In this document: positions 44,957 to 56,024 of the stretch, piece by piece
Layout: every line of letters starts with the position of its first letter
Position numbering within the stretch: position 1 is the first letter of the stretch
Source of the DNA: Pantoea phytobeneficialis
GTDB taxonomy: Bacteria; Pseudomonadota; Gammaproteobacteria; Enterobacterales; Enterobacteriaceae
Direction of reading: 5' to 3'
Length of the DNA stretch: 64,000 nt
NCBI RefSeq assembly: GCF_009728735.1
Contig: NZ_CP024636.1
Coordinates: 2,247,720 to 2,311,719 of the forward strand
Made by a program: the position numbers and the translations under genes
Notes under the pieces: model-generated
What the model saw: only the letters and a program-made list of their open reading frames with translations
Database searches by the model: none
Told to the model about the DNA's origin: nothing

Positions 44957-46579
44957 ATGCCAAAATTAATCCCCACGCTGCTGCTCGGTCTCAGCGTATT
45001 GAGTGCGTCTGTCTGGGCTGCACCTGCGAACGACATCCGTCAAAGCGGCTTTGTTTATTGCGTTAACGGCACGGTAAATACCTTCAATCCGCAAATGGCG
45101 AGTAGCGGTCTGGTGGTCGATACCCTCGCCGCGCAGCTTTACGACCGTCTGCTGGATGTCGATCCTTACACCTATCGCCTGGTGCCTGACCTCGCGCAGA
45201 GCTGGGAGGTGCGGGATAACGGCGCGACTTACCGTTTCCATCTGCGCAAAGATGTGCCCTTCCAGCACACCAATTGGTTCACCCCTACCCGCAATATGAA
45301 TGCCGACGATGTGGTGTTCAGCTTTGCCCGCATGTTCGATCGCCAGCACCCCTGGCATAACGTCAACGGTGGCAGCTATCCCTATTTCGATAGCCTGCAA
45401 TTTGCTGACTCGGTGCAGAGCGTGAAAAAACTCGACAACGATACCGTCGAAATTCGCCTGAACAGCCCGGATGCATCATTCCTGTGGCATATCGCCACCC
45501 ATTACGCACCGGTGCTCTCCAAAGAGTACGCTGACAAGCTGACTGCTAAAGGCCAGCAGGAGCGACTGGATCGGGAACCGGTCGGCACCGGCCCGTTCCA
45601 GCTTAGCGAATACCGTACCGGGCAATACCTGCGCCTGGCGCGCAATCCCCATTACTGGAAAGGCGTGCCGCGTTTACAACAGGTGGTCATCGACCTCGGT
45701 GTCGGCGGGACCGGTCGCTTATCAAAATTGCTGACCGGCGAGTGTGATGTGCTGGCCTATCCTGCTGCCAGTCAGCTCAGCATTCTGCGTGACGATCCCC
45801 GCCTGCGCATGACGTTACGTCCGGGGATGAATATCGCCTATCTGGCATTTAATACCCGTAAACCGCCGCTGGATCGCCCCGAAGTCCGCCACGCGCTGGC
45901 GCTGGCAATCAATAATGAACGTCTGATGGAGTCGATTTATTACGGCACCGCGGAAACGGCGGCCTCGATTCTGCCGCGCGCGTCCTGGGCGTATGATAAT
46001 GATGCGCGGGTGACCGAATACAATCCGGCCAAAGCGCGGGAACAATTGAAAGCGTTGGGGGTGGAGAATCTCCATCTGCGGCTGGTGGCGCCGACAGCAT
46101 CGCAGGCGTGGAATCCCAGCCCGCTAAAAACTGCTGAATTGTTACAGGCCGATTTGTCACAGGTGGGGGTACGCGTCACCATCGTGCCGGTAGAGGGGCG
46201 TTTTCAGGAAGCGCAACTGATGGCGATGAACCATGATATTACCCTGACCGGCTGGGCCACCGACAGCAACGATCCCGATAGCTTCTTCCGCCCGCTGTTG
46301 AGCTGTGCGGCGATTCGTTCGCAAACCAACTACGCACACTGGTGCTCGCCAGCATTTGATGAAGTGTTGCAACGCGCCCTGCTGTCACAACAGTTGTCAG
46401 CTCGCATTGAGAGTTATGACGAAGCACAGCAGATCCTGGCGCGAGAGTTGCCGGTGTTGCCACTGGCGTCATCGCTGCGATTGCAGGCGTATCGCCACGA
46501 TATTAAAGGTCTGGTACTGAGTCCATTTGGCAACGCCTCGTTCGCAGGCGTTTATCGTGACGAACGCAGCGAGGAATAA
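44957..46579 (+). CDS. sapA: Peptide-binding protein SapA
   Basis: 540 residues of the SBP_bac_5 family with a signal peptide ending SVWA. It is the periplasmic component of the SapABCDF ABC importer, linked to antimicrobial peptide resistance and, in E. coli, putrescine export. It matches E. coli SapA across its length ([43 protein letters not shown]). I start at the ATG at 44957, which begins the signal peptide; an upstream start would add 20 uncharacteristic residues. sapB follows after 2 nt. A Fur-like palindrome and ryhB lie upstream. Confidence 0.96.
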   Translation: MPKLIPTLLLGLSVLSASVWAAPANDIRQSGFVYCVNGTVNTFNPQMASSGLVVDTLAAQLYDRLLDVDPYTYRLVPDLAQSWEVRDNGATYRFHLRKDVPFQHTNWFTPTRNMNADDVVFSFARMFDRQHPWHNVNGGSYPYFDSLQFADSVQSVKKLDNDTVEIRLNSPDASFLWHIATHYAPVLSKEYADKLTAKGQQERLDREPVGTGPFQLSEYRTGQYLRLARNPHYWKGVPRLQQVVIDLGVGGTGRLSKLLTGECDVLAYPAASQLSILRDDPRLRMTLRPGMNIAYLAFNTRKPPLDRPEVRHALALAINNERLMESIYYGTAETAASILPRASWAYDNDARVTEYNPAKAREQLKALGVENLHLRLVAPTASQAWNPSPLKTAELLQADLSQVGVRVTIVPVEGRFQEAQLMAMNHDITLTGWATDSNDPDSFFRPLLSCAAIRSQTNYAHWCSPAFDEVLQRALLSQQLSARIESYDEAQQILARELPVLPLASSLRLQAYRHDIKGLVLSPFGNASFAGVYRDERSEE

Positions 46580-46581
46580 TC

Positions 46582-47547
46582 ATGATCATCTATATCTTGC
46601 GTCGTCTGCTGCTACTGATCATTACGCTGTTTTTGCTGTCGCTGGTCAGCTTCAGTCTCAGTTACTTCACCCCGAATGCCCCGTTGGAAGGTGCGTCGCT
46701 GTTTGATGCCTGGTGGTTCTGGTTTAAGGGGTTGTTGCAGCTCGATTTTGGTGTTTCCAGCACCAACGGCCAATTGATTGATCTCCAGTTGCGCGAGGTT
46801 TTTCCTGCCACCCTTGAACTGTGCATTCTGGCGTTTATGTTGGCCCTGCTGGTCGGTATTCCGCTAGGGATCTGCGCCGGGGTGATGCGTAATAAGTGGC
46901 AGGACAAGGCCATCAGCGCGCTGGCACTGCTTGGCTTCTCTATGCCGGTGTTCTGGCTGGCGCTGCTGTTTACCCTGTTCTTCTCATTAACCCTCGGCTG
47001 GCTGCCGGTATCAGGGCGTTTTGATTTGCTCTACCCGGTGCAGAACGTCACCGGTTTTGCGCTGATTGACGCCTGGATAAGCCATTCACCGTGGCGTCAT
47101 GAAATGTTGATGAGCGCGCTGACCCATATGATTTTGCCGGTGATCGTACTGGCGGTGGCACCCACTACCGAAGTGATTCGCCTGCTGCGCGGCAGTACCA
47201 GCGAAGTGATGGATAAGAACTATGTCAAAGCAGCGGCCACGCGGGGTTTGTCACGCTTTACCATTATCCGTCGTCATGTGCTGCATAATGCGTTGCCGCC
47301 AGTGATCCCACGTCTGGGTTTGCAGTTCTCCACCATGTTGACGCTGGCGATGATTACTGAAGTGGTATTCAACTGGCCGGGGCTGGGCCGTTGGTTGATC
47401 AACGCCATTCGCCAGCAGGATTATGCAGCGATTTCAGCTGGCGTGATGGTGGTGGGTAGCCTGGTGATTGTGGTTAATGTGTTATCTGACATTGTCGGTG
47501 CCGCACTTAATCCATTGAAACATAAGGAATGGTATGCCCTACGATAA
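46582..47547 (+). CDS. sapB: ABC permease SapB
   Basis: 321 residues with six membrane helices of the DppB/OppB type. An N-terminal helix ([19 protein letters not shown]) comes first. The permease EAA loop lies in [25 protein letters not shown]. It forms the transmembrane channel with SapC. The 3' end overlaps sapC by 14 bases. Confidence 0.96.
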   Translation: MIIYILRRLLLLIITLFLLSLVSFSLSYFTPNAPLEGASLFDAWWFWFKGLLQLDFGVSSTNGQLIDLQLREVFPATLELCILAFMLALLVGIPLGICAGVMRNKWQDKAISALALLGFSMPVFWLALLFTLFFSLTLGWLPVSGRFDLLYPVQNVTGFALIDAWISHSPWRHEMLMSALTHMILPVIVLAVAPTTEVIRLLRGSTSEVMDKNYVKAAATRGLSRFTIIRRHVLHNALPPVIPRLGLQFSTMLTLAMITEVVFNWPGLGRWLINAIRQQDYAAISAGVMVVGSLVIVVNVLSDIVGAALNPLKHKEWYALR

Positions 47548-48424
47548 TATCTACGCCGAAAAACGGCAGCCCGGCACCTTCCGCCTTAGCTGGCAGCGTT
47601 TTTACCACGACACCAGCGCGATGATTGGTCTATACGGCTTCGGCGCGTTGCTGTTTTTGTGCCTGTTTGGCGGTTTGCTGGCCCCTTATGGCATTGACCA
47701 GCAGTTCCTGGGCTACCAGTTGCTACCGCCGTCGTGGTCCCGCTATGGCGATGTGTCGTTCTTTCTCGGCACTGACGATCTGGGCCGCGATGTATTGAGC
47801 CGTCTGCTGAGCGGTGTCGCGCCCACAGTGGGATCCGCCATTCTGGTGACATTGCTGGCCAGCTTCTGCGCCCTGTTACTCGGCGTGCTGGCGGGCATTA
47901 CCCACGGTTTGCGTTCAGCGGTGATGAATCACGTACTGGATACCCTGCTGTCAATTCCGTCGCTGCTGCTGGCGATCATCGTGGTGGCGTTTCTTGGCCC
48001 GCGCCTCGAACATGCAATGCTGGCGGTATGGCTGGCGCTGATCCCGCGACTGGTGCGCGAAATCTACACCGCCGTGCATGACGAGATGGAAAAAGAGTAT
48101 GTGGTGGCGTTGCGCCTTGATGGTGCGCGCAATCTGAATATTTTGTGGAACGCGGTGCTGCCGAATGTGCTGCCGCTGCTGGTTGGGGAATTTACCCGCG
48201 CCCTGTCGATGGCGATCCTTGATATCGCGGCCCTCGGCTTTCTCGATCTTGGCGCACAGCTGCCTTCGCCCGAATGGGGCGCGATGCTGGGTGACTCGCT
48301 GGAACTGATTTACGTTGCGCCCTGGACCGTGATGCTGCCCGGCGCAGCGCTGATGGTGAGTGTGTTGATTGTTAACCTGCTGGGCGATGGCATCCGTCGC
48401 GCCGTAGAAGCGGGAGCTGAATAA
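47534..48424 (+). CDS. sapC: ABC permease SapC
   Basis: 296 residues, DppC/OppC type, with six membrane helices. The typical N-terminal periplasmic patch is [18 protein letters not shown], and the EAA loop is [25 protein letters not shown]. It is the second channel subunit of the Sap importer. It overlaps sapB by 14 bases, and its stop shares one base with the sapD start. Confidence 0.96.
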   Translation: MPYDNIYAEKRQPGTFRLSWQRFYHDTSAMIGLYGFGALLFLCLFGGLLAPYGIDQQFLGYQLLPPSWSRYGDVSFFLGTDDLGRDVLSRLLSGVAPTVGSAILVTLLASFCALLLGVLAGITHGLRSAVMNHVLDTLLSIPSLLLAIIVVAFLGPRLEHAMLAVWLALIPRLVREIYTAVHDEMEKEYVVALRLDGARNLNILWNAVLPNVLPLLVGEFTRALSMAILDIAALGFLDLGAQLPSPEWGAMLGDSLELIYVAPWTVMLPGAALMVSVLIVNLLGDGIRRAVEAGAE

Positions 48425-49419
48425 TGCCGTTACTTGATATCCGCAATCTGACCATCGAATTTATGACTGCCGAAGGGCCGGTAAAAGCCGTCGACCGCAT
48501 CAACCTCACCCTGACCGAAGGCGAAGTGCGCGGTCTGGTGGGCGAATCCGGCTCCGGCAAAAGCCTGGTAGCGAAAGCCATCTGTGGCGTCACCAAAGAC
48601 AACTGGCGCGTCACCGCCGACCGTATGCGTTTCGATGATATCGATTTACTGCGCCTTTCGCCGCGCGAGCGCCGTCGCATCGTCGGCCATAACGTGTCGA
48701 TGATTTTCCAGGAGCCGCAATCCTGTCTTGATCCCTCAGAAAGTATTGGTCGCCAGTTGATGCAGGCCATCCCACGTTGGACCTTTAAAGGTCACTGGTA
48801 TCAACGGCTGTGGTTCTGGCGCAAAGCGCGCGCCATTGAGCTGTTGCACCGCGTCGGCATCAAGGATCATAAAGACATTATGCGCAGTTTCCCCTATGAG
48901 CTGACCGAGGGGGAGTGTCAGAAGGTGATGATCGCCATCGCGCTGGCGAATCAGCCACGTCTGTTGATCGCCGACGAGCCGACTAACGCGATGGAGCCCA
49001 CCACCCAGGCCCAGATCTTCCGCCTGTTAAGCCGCCTTAACCAGAACAACAACACCACCATTTTGCTGATCAGCCATGACTTACGCACCATGAGCCAGTG
49101 GGCCGATCGCATTAACGTGATGTATTGTGGCCAGACGGTAGAAACCGCGCAAAGTGAAGACCTGATGGGAACGCCCCACCATCCCTACACCCAGGCGCTG
49201 ATCCGCGCGATGCCCGATTTCGGTAGTGCACTGCCGCATAAAAGCCGTCTCAATACCCTGACCGGGGCGATTCCCTCGCTGGAGCATCTGCCAATTGGCT
49301 GCCGTCTCGGGCCGCGCTGTCCCTATGCACAACGCAAATGCATTGAGACACCGCGTCTCAACGGAAACAAAGCGCATCTCTACGCCTGCCACTTCCCGCT
49401 GAATATGGAGGGCCAGTAA
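48424..49419 (+). CDS. sapD: ABC ATPase SapD
   Basis: 331 residues. Walker A GESGSGKS and Walker [10 protein letters not shown] are intact. The signature segment reads LTEGECQKV instead of LSGGQ, which is how E. coli SapD also reads. The C-terminal oligopeptide-transporter cysteine region includes [15 protein letters not shown]. It powers Sap uptake with SapF and in E. coli is also needed for Trk potassium uptake. It is translationally coupled to sapC. Confidence 0.96.
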   Translation: MPLLDIRNLTIEFMTAEGPVKAVDRINLTLTEGEVRGLVGESGSGKSLVAKAICGVTKDNWRVTADRMRFDDIDLLRLSPRERRRIVGHNVSMIFQEPQSCLDPSESIGRQLMQAIPRWTFKGHWYQRLWFWRKARAIELLHRVGIKDHKDIMRSFPYELTEGECQKVMIAIALANQPRLLIADEPTNAMEPTTQAQIFRLLSRLNQNNNTTILLISHDLRTMSQWADRINVMYCGQTVETAQSEDLMGTPHHPYTQALIRAMPDFGSALPHKSRLNTLTGAIPSLEHLPIGCRLGPRCPYAQRKCIETPRLNGNKAHLYACHFPLNMEGQ

Positions 49420-49421
49420 GC

Positions 49422-50225
49422 ATGGAAACGCTGCTTGAAGTGCGCAACCTGAGCAAAACCTTCCGTTATCGCACCGGGTTATTCCGCCGTCAGCATGTGG
49501 AAGCGGTGAAAGATGTTAGTTTTACCCTGCGCGATAAACAGACGCTGGCGATTATTGGTGAGAACGGCTCCGGCAAATCCACGCTGGCGAAGATGTTAAG
49601 TGGCATGGTCGCGCCGACTGAAGGACAGATCCTGATTGACGATCATCCGCTGGAGTATGGTGACTACGGTTATCGTAGCCAGCGCATCCGCATGATTTTT
49701 CAGGACCCGTCGACCTCACTCAATCCACGCCAGCGCGTCAGTCAGATCCTGGACTTCCCCTTACGGTTGAACACCGAGCTGGACGATGAAGAGCGCGAGA
49801 AGCGCATTATCGCCACGCTGCGCCAGGTCGGTTTGCTGCGCGATCATGCCGGGTATTACCCGCATATGCTGGCCCCCGGGCAAAAGCAACGCCTGGCACT
49901 GGCGCGTGCGCTGATCCTGCAACCAAAGGTGATTATCGCCGATGAAGCACTGGCGTCGCTGGATATGACCATGCGCTCGCAGTTGGTCAATTTAATGCTG
50001 GAACTTCAGGAGAAGCACGGCATCTCCTATATATATGTCACGCAGCATATCGGCATGATGAAGCACATCAGCGACCAGGTGCTGGTGATGCATCAGGGCG
50101 AGGTGGTGGAACGTGGCGGCACCGCCGATGTGCTGGCCTCCCCGCTGCACGAGCTGACCAAACGGTTAATTGCCAGCCATTTTGGTGAAGCACTCACCGC
50201 CGAAGCCTGGCGGCGTGAACGTTGA
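49422..50225 (+). CDS. sapF: ABC ATPase SapF
   Basis: 267 residues, DppF/OppF type. Walker A is GENGSGKST, the signature LAPGQKQRL and Walker B VIIADEAL. The glutamate after Walker B is in ADEALASLD. The signature has APGQ in place of SGGQ, as in E. coli SapF. It is the second ATPase of the importer and the last gene of sapABCDF, 2 nt after sapD. Confidence 0.96.
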   Translation: METLLEVRNLSKTFRYRTGLFRRQHVEAVKDVSFTLRDKQTLAIIGENGSGKSTLAKMLSGMVAPTEGQILIDDHPLEYGDYGYRSQRIRMIFQDPSTSLNPRQRVSQILDFPLRLNTELDDEEREKRIIATLRQVGLLRDHAGYYPHMLAPGQKQRLALARALILQPKVIIADEALASLDMTMRSQLVNLMLELQEKHGISYIYVTQHIGMMKHISDQVLVMHQGEVVERGGTADVLASPLHELTKRLIASHFGEALTAEAWRRER

Positions 50226-50275
50226 TTGTTCGCTGCATCGCGGAAAACGCGGTGCGATTTACCGCATTTGACAGA

Positions 50276-50297
50276 GACGTGCTAGAATCCGCACGTC
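50276..50297. promoter_or_regulatory. Inverted repeat over the fabI promoter region
   Basis: GACGTGC / GCACGTC, perfect 7-bp arms with TAGAATCC between them. The centre contains TAGAAT, a good -10 hexamer, so the arms flank the likely fabI -10. It could be an operator or a 5' leader hairpin. Confidence 0.45.
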
Positions 50298-50366
50298 GAT
50301 TAACGTCGGTCGCACACTTTTTAATCATTGCGACCGCCAACAACAATGACCATAAGGATTACAGCT

Positions 50367-51155
50367 ATGGGTTTTCTTTCCGGTAAGCGCATTCTGATTA
50401 CTGGCGTTGCCAGTAAACTTTCCATCGCCTACGGTATTGCGCAGGCGATGCACAAACAGGGCGCAGAACTGGCTTTCACCTACCAGAACGACAAACTGAA
50501 AGGTCGTGTGGAAGAGTTTGCTAAAGAATTGGGTTCAGACATTGTTCTGCCGTGCGATGTGGCAGAAGACGAGAGCATCACTGCGCTGTTCACCGAACTG
50601 GCAAAAACCTGGCCGAAATTTGACGGTTTCGTTCACTCCATCGGTTTCGCCCCAGGCGACCAGCTGGATGGTGACTATGTCAACGCCGTTACTCGTGAAG
50701 GCTTCAAAATCGCTCACGACATCAGCGCCTACAGCTTCGTCGCGATGGCCAAAGAGTGCCGTGCGATGCTGAACCCGAATTCAGCACTGCTGACCCTGTC
50801 TTACCTGGGTGCAGAGCGCGCTATCCCGAACTACAACGTGATGGGTCTGGCGAAAGCGTCTCTGGAAGCCAACGTTCGTTACATGGCGAACGCGATGGGT
50901 CCGGAAGGCGTGCGTGTTAACGCCGTGTCTGCTGGCCCGATCCGTACTCTGGCTGCTTCAGGCATCAAAGACTTCCGTAAGATGCTGGCACACTGCGAAG
51001 CGGTTACCCCGATTCGTCGTACCGTGACTATCGAAGACGTGGGTAACTCTGCGGCTTTCCTGTGCTCCGACCTGGCCGGTGGTATCACGGGTGAAGTGGT
51101 ACACGTTGATGGCGGCTTCAGCATTGCCGCGATGAACGAGCTGGAACTGAAATAA
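50367..51155 (+). CDS. fabI: Enoyl-ACP reductase (NADH) FabI
   Basis: 262 residues of the short-chain dehydrogenase family. It reduces trans-2-enoyl-ACP in the last step of each fatty-acid elongation cycle. The catalytic Y156 and K163 are in NYNVMGLAK, with Y146 in SYLGAE. G93 in HSIGFAP is the wild-type residue of the triclosan site. The start ATG at 50367 has AAGGAT upstream and gives [10 protein letters not shown] as in E. coli. A strong terminator follows. Essential in most enterobacteria. Confidence 0.97.
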   Translation: MGFLSGKRILITGVASKLSIAYGIAQAMHKQGAELAFTYQNDKLKGRVEEFAKELGSDIVLPCDVAEDESITALFTELAKTWPKFDGFVHSIGFAPGDQLDGDYVNAVTREGFKIAHDISAYSFVAMAKECRAMLNPNSALLTLSYLGAERAIPNYNVMGLAKASLEANVRYMANAMGPEGVRVNAVSAGPIRTLAASGIKDFRKMLAHCEAVTPIRRTVTIEDVGNSAAFLCSDLAGGITGEVVHVDGGFSIAAMNELELK

Positions 51156-51163
51156 GTTCCTGA

Positions 51164-51191
51164 GGGCGAGCCTGGCTCGCCCTTTTCTTTT
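51164..51191 (+). terminator. Intrinsic terminator of fabI
   Basis: GGGCGAG / CTCGCCC with loop CCTGG, followed by TTTTCTTTT, 8 nt after the fabI stop. Confidence 0.93.
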
Positions 51192-51198
51192 TCAATCC

Positions 51199-51220
51199 GC
51201 GCGATAAATCGCGCCGCTAC
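51199..51220. repeat. REP-like unit after fabI
   Basis: A single copy, GCGCGATAAATCGCGCCGCT then AC, immediately after the fabI terminator. Confidence 0.75.
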
Positions 51221-51374
51221 ACACCCCCCTTATACATTCTTGCTATTAATTATCACCGATCATTCTTTTGCCCCGGACCGCCCTTCGGCGACGATAAGCT
51301 AGCCCTTTGGTGCGCCCAGAATTTTCAGATTGTGGCGACCGACACCGAGTCCGTTTTTTGCAAAAGGAATGACC

Positions 51375-52487
51375 ATGGAACAACGGCGTTCTCCAGGCCA
51401 TGACCAGTGGTTTTACGAAAGCCAGACCCGCCCGCAGCATAGCGCCGCCGCGCCGCTGGTGCCCGAGGCGGCTTATCTCGACGATCGTTTTCTGCTGGGT
51501 TTGCAGCAAGAAGCCAGTGCGTTACAGCCGCTGTTGCTGCGTTTTCAGCCAGCGCTGCTGGCAGCGCGCGATCTGAGCCAAATCCTGTTTCCCGATTCAT
51601 TAACCCCCAGCCTGACCCATACGCTGACGTTGTACGATCGCCTCAGCACCGCGCTGACCGTGGCGCAGGTCGCCGGGGTGCAACGGTTGTGCAATCATTA
51701 TGCGGCACGTTTGAATCCGCTGCCCGGCCCTGATTCATCGCGTGAAAGCAATAACCGGCTGACGCAAATCACCCAATATGCACGCCAACTGGCGATGCAA
51801 CCGGCATTGATTACCGCCAACAGCATCAGCGCACTGGACGCCGTTGGACTGACCGAACCAGATATTGTCACCCTGAATCAGTTAGTGGGGTTTGTCAGCT
51901 ATCAGGCGCGCGTGGTGGCCGCCTTGCAGGCGATCATGGGCCTGCCGGTGCGTTGGATCCCTGGCGTATCACCGCCACCCGATGCCGATGCGGCGCTGTT
52001 TCAACCGTCCCCGGTCTGGCAGCATGCGTTAAAACCGGTAGAACTGCGTTACGCCAGCGCAGAACAACTGGCAGCCATCACCTTTTGTCAGGGGATGGAT
52101 GGTCTGGAAGATGCGGTTTGGCTGCTGGTGCATGACGCCCAGGCGCTGTATGGCTGGGCAACTTTACAGCAGCGACTCAACGATCATTTTGCGCAAGATG
52201 AAGCGTTGGTGCAGGCGGTGAGCGCACGCATCCTCGGCTGCCAGCGCCAGTTCGACCGCTTCGCGGGTAGCGCACGACAGACGCTGCTCAGGGAGGTTGC
52301 CGGTGACAATCCACTGGTGACGGTGAGCGCCCAGCTGACCCGTTTACCTGAAAGGTTCAGTGCTGCCCATCTGCAACCGCTGTTGAACGCGGGCTGGAGC
52401 GCAGAGCGAATATTTACCCTGCTTCAGGCGGTGGCACTGGCAAACTGGCAGGACCGCCTGTCGATGGCGTTGGGCGAGACGCGTTAA
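51375..52487 (+). CDS. yciW: YciW-type peroxidase-related (CMD/AhpD-like) protein
   Basis: 370 residues from the ATG at 51375, which has AAAGGAATGACC upstream and gives MEQRRSPGHDQW, like E. coli YciW. The middle holds a carboxymuconolactone-decarboxylase/AhpD-like helical region (LTEPDIVTLNQLVGFVSYQARVVAAL); the typical CxxC of active AhpD is not seen. E. coli yciW is tied to cysteine and sulfur metabolism under CysB; the biochemical role is unsettled. The position between fabI and rnb is the E. coli one. The last four bases overlap the end of a convergent LysR gene. Confidence 0.85.
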   Translation: MEQRRSPGHDQWFYESQTRPQHSAAAPLVPEAAYLDDRFLLGLQQEASALQPLLLRFQPALLAARDLSQILFPDSLTPSLTHTLTLYDRLSTALTVAQVAGVQRLCNHYAARLNPLPGPDSSRESNNRLTQITQYARQLAMQPALITANSISALDAVGLTEPDIVTLNQLVGFVSYQARVVAALQAIMGLPVRWIPGVSPPPDADAALFQPSPVWQHALKPVELRYASAEQLAAITFCQGMDGLEDAVWLLVHDAQALYGWATLQQRLNDHFAQDEALVQAVSARILGCQRQFDRFAGSARQTLLREVAGDNPLVTVSAQLTRLPERFSAAHLQPLLNAGWSAERIFTLLQAVALANWQDRLSMALGETR

Positions 52488-53380
52488 TCGGGCAAATGCC
52501 CGCGTGCCTCATCGAAGAAGTGCTGAGCCAGCGGCGTCGCCCTGCCCGGCTCAGCAATCACCAATGCCGCCTGCCGTCCCATTGGGGCGATCGCAATCGG
52601 GCGGCGTTGCAGGTTTTGCAGCATTTCCGGCAACAGATGCCCGCACGGTGACACCATCACCCCCAATCCAACCTGTGCGCTTTGCAATAGCTGCATAATT
52701 GACGCGCTTTCGACGATCACCCGTGGCAGCAACTCCCGCGCTCGCAACTGGCTGTCGAGATAACGTCGGAAATAGCGAGTTGGCTCCGCGAGACATAAAG
52801 GCTGACTGGCAAGCAGTGGCAGATCCAGCGTCTGATGTTCCAGCAACGCCGGAAAAAATTCCGGGTTGAACACCGCCTCCACACCACTGTCCTTCAGCAG
52901 CGCCGTCTGGAAATGCAGCTCGCGCAGGGCATTGAGTTCAAAAAAACCAATCCCGCCATCAACGGTATGGCTGTTGAGCGCATCCAGCAGTTGATCGGCG
53001 CTCATGGCTGACACCCGGTAGTCAAGCTGCGGATAGCGGGCTTCCACCGCCTTCAACAACGCAGGTAACGCCACGCTGCACTGCGGCATCACGCCGAGAC
53101 GCAGGGTGCCATTCACGCCGTGTTTTAGCGATTCCACTTCCAGCTTCAGTCCCTGATAGACGGAAACTATCTCGCGCGCCCACGCCAGCACCCGTTCCCC
53201 TTCCGGGGTGAAGCCATCAAAATTGTTGCTGCGATTGATCAGCGATAACCCCAGCTCGCGCTCGAGGTTTTTCAGGCGCATCGACAGCGTGGGCTGGCTG
53301 ACAAAGCTCGCCTCCGCCGCGCGGCCAAAATGGCGCTCGCGCTCAAGATTGCAAAGATAGATTAACTGTTTGATGTCCAT
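52484..53380 (-). CDS. LysR-type transcriptional regulator
   Basis: 298 residues. The N-terminal HTH is LIYLCNLERERHFGRAAEASFVSQPTLSMRLKNLERELG, and the C-terminal domain is a two-lobe effector-binding LysR substrate domain (about 90-295). I cannot name the target. It is the third minus-strand gene after the PTS permease and the DUF1275 gene (16-nt gap), so it might share their transcript. The ydeP gene on the other side of the permease is a candidate target by position only. It is not present at this locus in E. coli. Confidence 0.9.
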   Translation of the reverse strand: MDIKQLIYLCNLERERHFGRAAEASFVSQPTLSMRLKNLERELGLSLINRSNNFDGFTPEGERVLAWAREIVSVYQGLKLEVESLKHGVNGTLRLGVMPQCSVALPALLKAVEARYPQLDYRVSAMSADQLLDALNSHTVDGGIGFFELNALRELHFQTALLKDSGVEAVFNPEFFPALLEHQTLDLPLLASQPLCLAEPTRYFRRYLDSQLRARELLPRVIVESASIMQLLQSAQVGLGVMVSPCGHLLPEMLQNLQRRPIAIAPMGRQAALVIAEPGRATPLAQHFFDEARGHLPD

Positions 53381-53396
53381 AGTTTTTTCACAAGGA

Positions 53397-54116
53397 TTAT
53401 CGTGCCACCTGGCGGGCGCGATGCAAGGCGGTCAGTGACATCATCGTCAACATCAGGCCAATCATTAATAACAATTTAAAGCTAATGGCTTTTAACAGCA
53501 CGATACCCACTACCCCGCCACCGAGGAACGCCAACACCGTGAACAGATGCAGCTTCAGCCGTTCAATGTACAACGGGGCATCCTTGGGGGATTCTTTGCG
53601 CCGCAGCACATCCAGCAGCATCGCCAACTCGATACCGATGTCGGTAGAGGTGCCGGAAACGTGGGTGGTTCTGACGCGCGCGTTGGAAATCCGCGTCACC
53701 ACCGCATTCTGCAATCCCAACAAAAAACTCAGGCTGAAGATCAGTTGCACGCCAGAATCGTTATTGGGAAACCAACTCTCCAGCACGCCGAGCACCAGCA
53801 AGGCAATGCCCTCAATAAAGATATTAATGGCATAGATGCCACGAATTTCACGCCGCCGCCCGGCATTGATAATCAGGGTCGAGACGGAGGAACCGGCGAT
53901 AAACAGCAGGATAATCACCAGGAAAAACAGGCCGATGTGGAGATCAACTTTTGCCAGGTGATCCGACAACAGCGAGACGTTGCCGGTCATATTGGCGGAG
54001 AAAAAACCCACGGTTTCAAACGCCGCGGTGTTCAGTGCCCCGGCCACCGCCGCCAGGGTACAAGCGAGGCGGCGGTCGGTATTGTAAGTTCTGGAACTTT
54101 CAGTGCTTAACAGCAT
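53397..54116 (-). CDS. DUF1275 (YoaK-type) membrane protein
   Basis: 239 residues from the ATG at 54116, which has AGGGATATACC upstream; the longer form runs 30 residues of atypical sequence back towards the permease gene. It has about six membrane helices and the DUF1275 features FFSANMTGNVSLL near the N-terminus and NAVVTRISNARVRTTHVSGTSTDIG in the middle. The family is widespread and uncharacterised; transport has been suggested. It lies 70 nt after the PTS gene and 16 nt before the LysR gene, all in one direction. Confidence 0.88.
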   Translation of the reverse strand: MLLSTESSRTYNTDRRLACTLAAVAGALNTAAFETVGFFSANMTGNVSLLSDHLAKVDLHIGLFFLVIILLFIAGSSVSTLIINAGRRREIRGIYAINIFIEGIALLVLGVLESWFPNNDSGVQLIFSLSFLLGLQNAVVTRISNARVRTTHVSGTSTDIGIELAMLLDVLRRKESPKDAPLYIERLKLHLFTVLAFLGGGVVGIVLLKAISFKLLLMIGLMLTMMSLTALHRARQVAR

Positions 54117-54186
54117 GGTATATCCCTGACTACCATCAATTTGGCTATCATCCTGCCAGCGCTGAATATTCTCAAGCGCTTTCCGG

Positions 54187-55776
54187 TCAGGCGACACCCA
54201 ACGCACTTTTCACCTCGTTGGCAATCTTTTCCACCTGGGGACCGTAAATCACCTGCACGTCATGCTCGCTGACTCGATTGACGCCATTGGCACCGGTGGT
54301 CATCAGTGTCTGGTCCACCACTTCATTCATCTGTTTGACACGTACGCGCAACCGGGTAAAGCAGCAATCGACGTCCTCGATATTGGCTTCACCACCCAAC
54401 CCGCTGATGATGACCCGGGTACGTTCATCGGCTGCCACCTGTACAGGTTTGTGTTCATCGTCAGATTCACGTCCCGGTGTTTCCACCCCCATACGGGTGA
54501 TGACAAAGCGGAATCCGTAGTAGTAAATCGGTACGTAAATCACCCCCAACACCAGCGTCCACCACCACTGGGTTTTGCTGCCGCCGAGAATGCCGAACAC
54601 CACCAAATCGATGGCACCACCCTGCACGTTTCCGATCATCAGGTGCAGCATCGACATCAGCATAAACGACAACCCCATCAGCAGCGCGTGCAGGATATAC
54701 AGCACCGGCGAGACGAAGATAAAGCAGAATTCCAGCGGTTCGGTAATGCCGGTGGTAAAGGAGGTCAGCGCACCGGCCAGCATCAGCGCTTTGACGCGCT
54801 GCTTATGCTCCGGGCGGGCGGTGTGGTAGATCGCCAACGCCGCCGCAGGCAAACCGAACATCATCACCGGAATTTTGCCCTGGGCCAGAAACTGCGTCGC
54901 GGTACGCACGGTAGCATCCGGGATCGCGCCGGGATTAGTCAGCGAGGTGTTGAAAATGTTTAGCGCACCGACAATGGTTTGCCCGTCTACCGTCGCCATG
55001 CCGCCAATCGGGGTGAAACGGACGGTTTCATTGAGGATATGGTGCAATCCGGTCGGGATCAGTAACCGTTCGCAGGCACCCAGTAAAAACGCACCGTACT
55101 GGCCGCTTTTCCCAATCATCTGCCCCACCCATGCAATGGCGGCACCGATGGTCGGCCAAATCAACGCCAGCAACACCCCGATCAACGGCAACACCACGAT
55201 GGTGACAATCGGTACAAAGCGTCGCCCGCCAAAAAAGCTAATGGCGGTGGGGAGTTGCTGAGTATAGAAGCGATTGTGCAGCGCCACGGTGGTAAGCCCC
55301 GCAATCACCCCTCCCAGCACGCTCATGTTGTAGGTGAAAATGCCCAGCATCTCGATATATTCCGCTGAGGTCATCATCGCGGTGGTCTGATCCATCCCCG
55401 CCTGTTGTAGCGCCTGCGGCGTGGTGGTGGCGGCTGTCAGCCCTTTGGCCGCCAGCGTGGTGCTGATACCGACATTCATGGCGATATAGCCAATCACGGC
55501 GGCAAAGGCGGCGGTGGGCTTCTCTGCTGTTGCCAGTCCAATCGCACTGGCAACAGCAAAGAACACCGGGAGGTTGGCGAATAACGCGCCCGCCACTTTA
55601 CGGATAAAACCAATGATCAACTGCGGCACCTGCATCTGTACGAAGGCGTCACCGGTGATCGCCGGATTCTGCATGGCGGCGGCAAGTCCGAGGAAGATCC
55701 CGGCAGCGGCAATCACCGAGATGGGCATCATCAAGGCTTTACCGAAAGCGTGAATTTGGCTGGCCAAAGGCTTCAT
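54187..55776 (-). CDS. PTS EIICB permease, glucose/maltose/alpha-glucoside family
   Basis: 529 residues. The EIIC domain (about 1-400) has many membrane helices and the family motifs GACERLLIPTGLHHILNE and GITEPLEF. The EIIB domain (about 455-529) has the phosphorylated cysteine in DVDCCFTRLRVRV. No EIIA domain is fused, so an EIIA such as Crr must supply phosphate. E. coli MalX has the same length and layout, but identity looks moderate and the sugar cannot be read from the sequence. AAGGAA precedes the ATG. It is divergent from ydeP and belongs to a block absent between yciW and rnb in E. coli. Confidence 0.88.
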   Translation of the reverse strand: MKPLASQIHAFGKALMMPISVIAAAGIFLGLAAAMQNPAITGDAFVQMQVPQLIIGFIRKVAGALFANLPVFFAVASAIGLATAEKPTAAFAAVIGYIAMNVGISTTLAAKGLTAATTTPQALQQAGMDQTTAMMTSAEYIEMLGIFTYNMSVLGGVIAGLTTVALHNRFYTQQLPTAISFFGGRRFVPIVTIVVLPLIGVLLALIWPTIGAAIAWVGQMIGKSGQYGAFLLGACERLLIPTGLHHILNETVRFTPIGGMATVDGQTIVGALNIFNTSLTNPGAIPDATVRTATQFLAQGKIPVMMFGLPAAALAIYHTARPEHKQRVKALMLAGALTSFTTGITEPLEFCFIFVSPVLYILHALLMGLSFMLMSMLHLMIGNVQGGAIDLVVFGILGGSKTQWWWTLVLGVIYVPIYYYGFRFVITRMGVETPGRESDDEHKPVQVAADERTRVIISGLGGEANIEDVDCCFTRLRVRVKQMNEVVDQTLMTTGANGVNRVSEHDVQVIYGPQVEKIANEVKSALGVA

Positions 55777-56024
55777 GGTTCAGTTCCTTGCAATAATTGA
55801 AAGTACAATTATTAGCCAGTTATCGACATCGCACGTAACCGCACCGCGTTGGCGATCCGCCAAAGTTTGAACTGGCTCACGCTTCTGTCCGTTTCACGCG
55901 ATAAACGCCACCTATCGCACCATTAAGTCAATCAATTAGACAACTTTTGCTGTCAGTCGCAAACTTCTTGCCAACAGTCGTCATATCCTGATAACAACTC
56001 CTAAACAATAAGCCTGCATCTACT

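Noticed and set aside
48901..48930. SapD signature LTEGECQKV looked like a broken ABC signature.
   Set aside because: E. coli SapD carries the same variant, so it is a family trait and not a defect.
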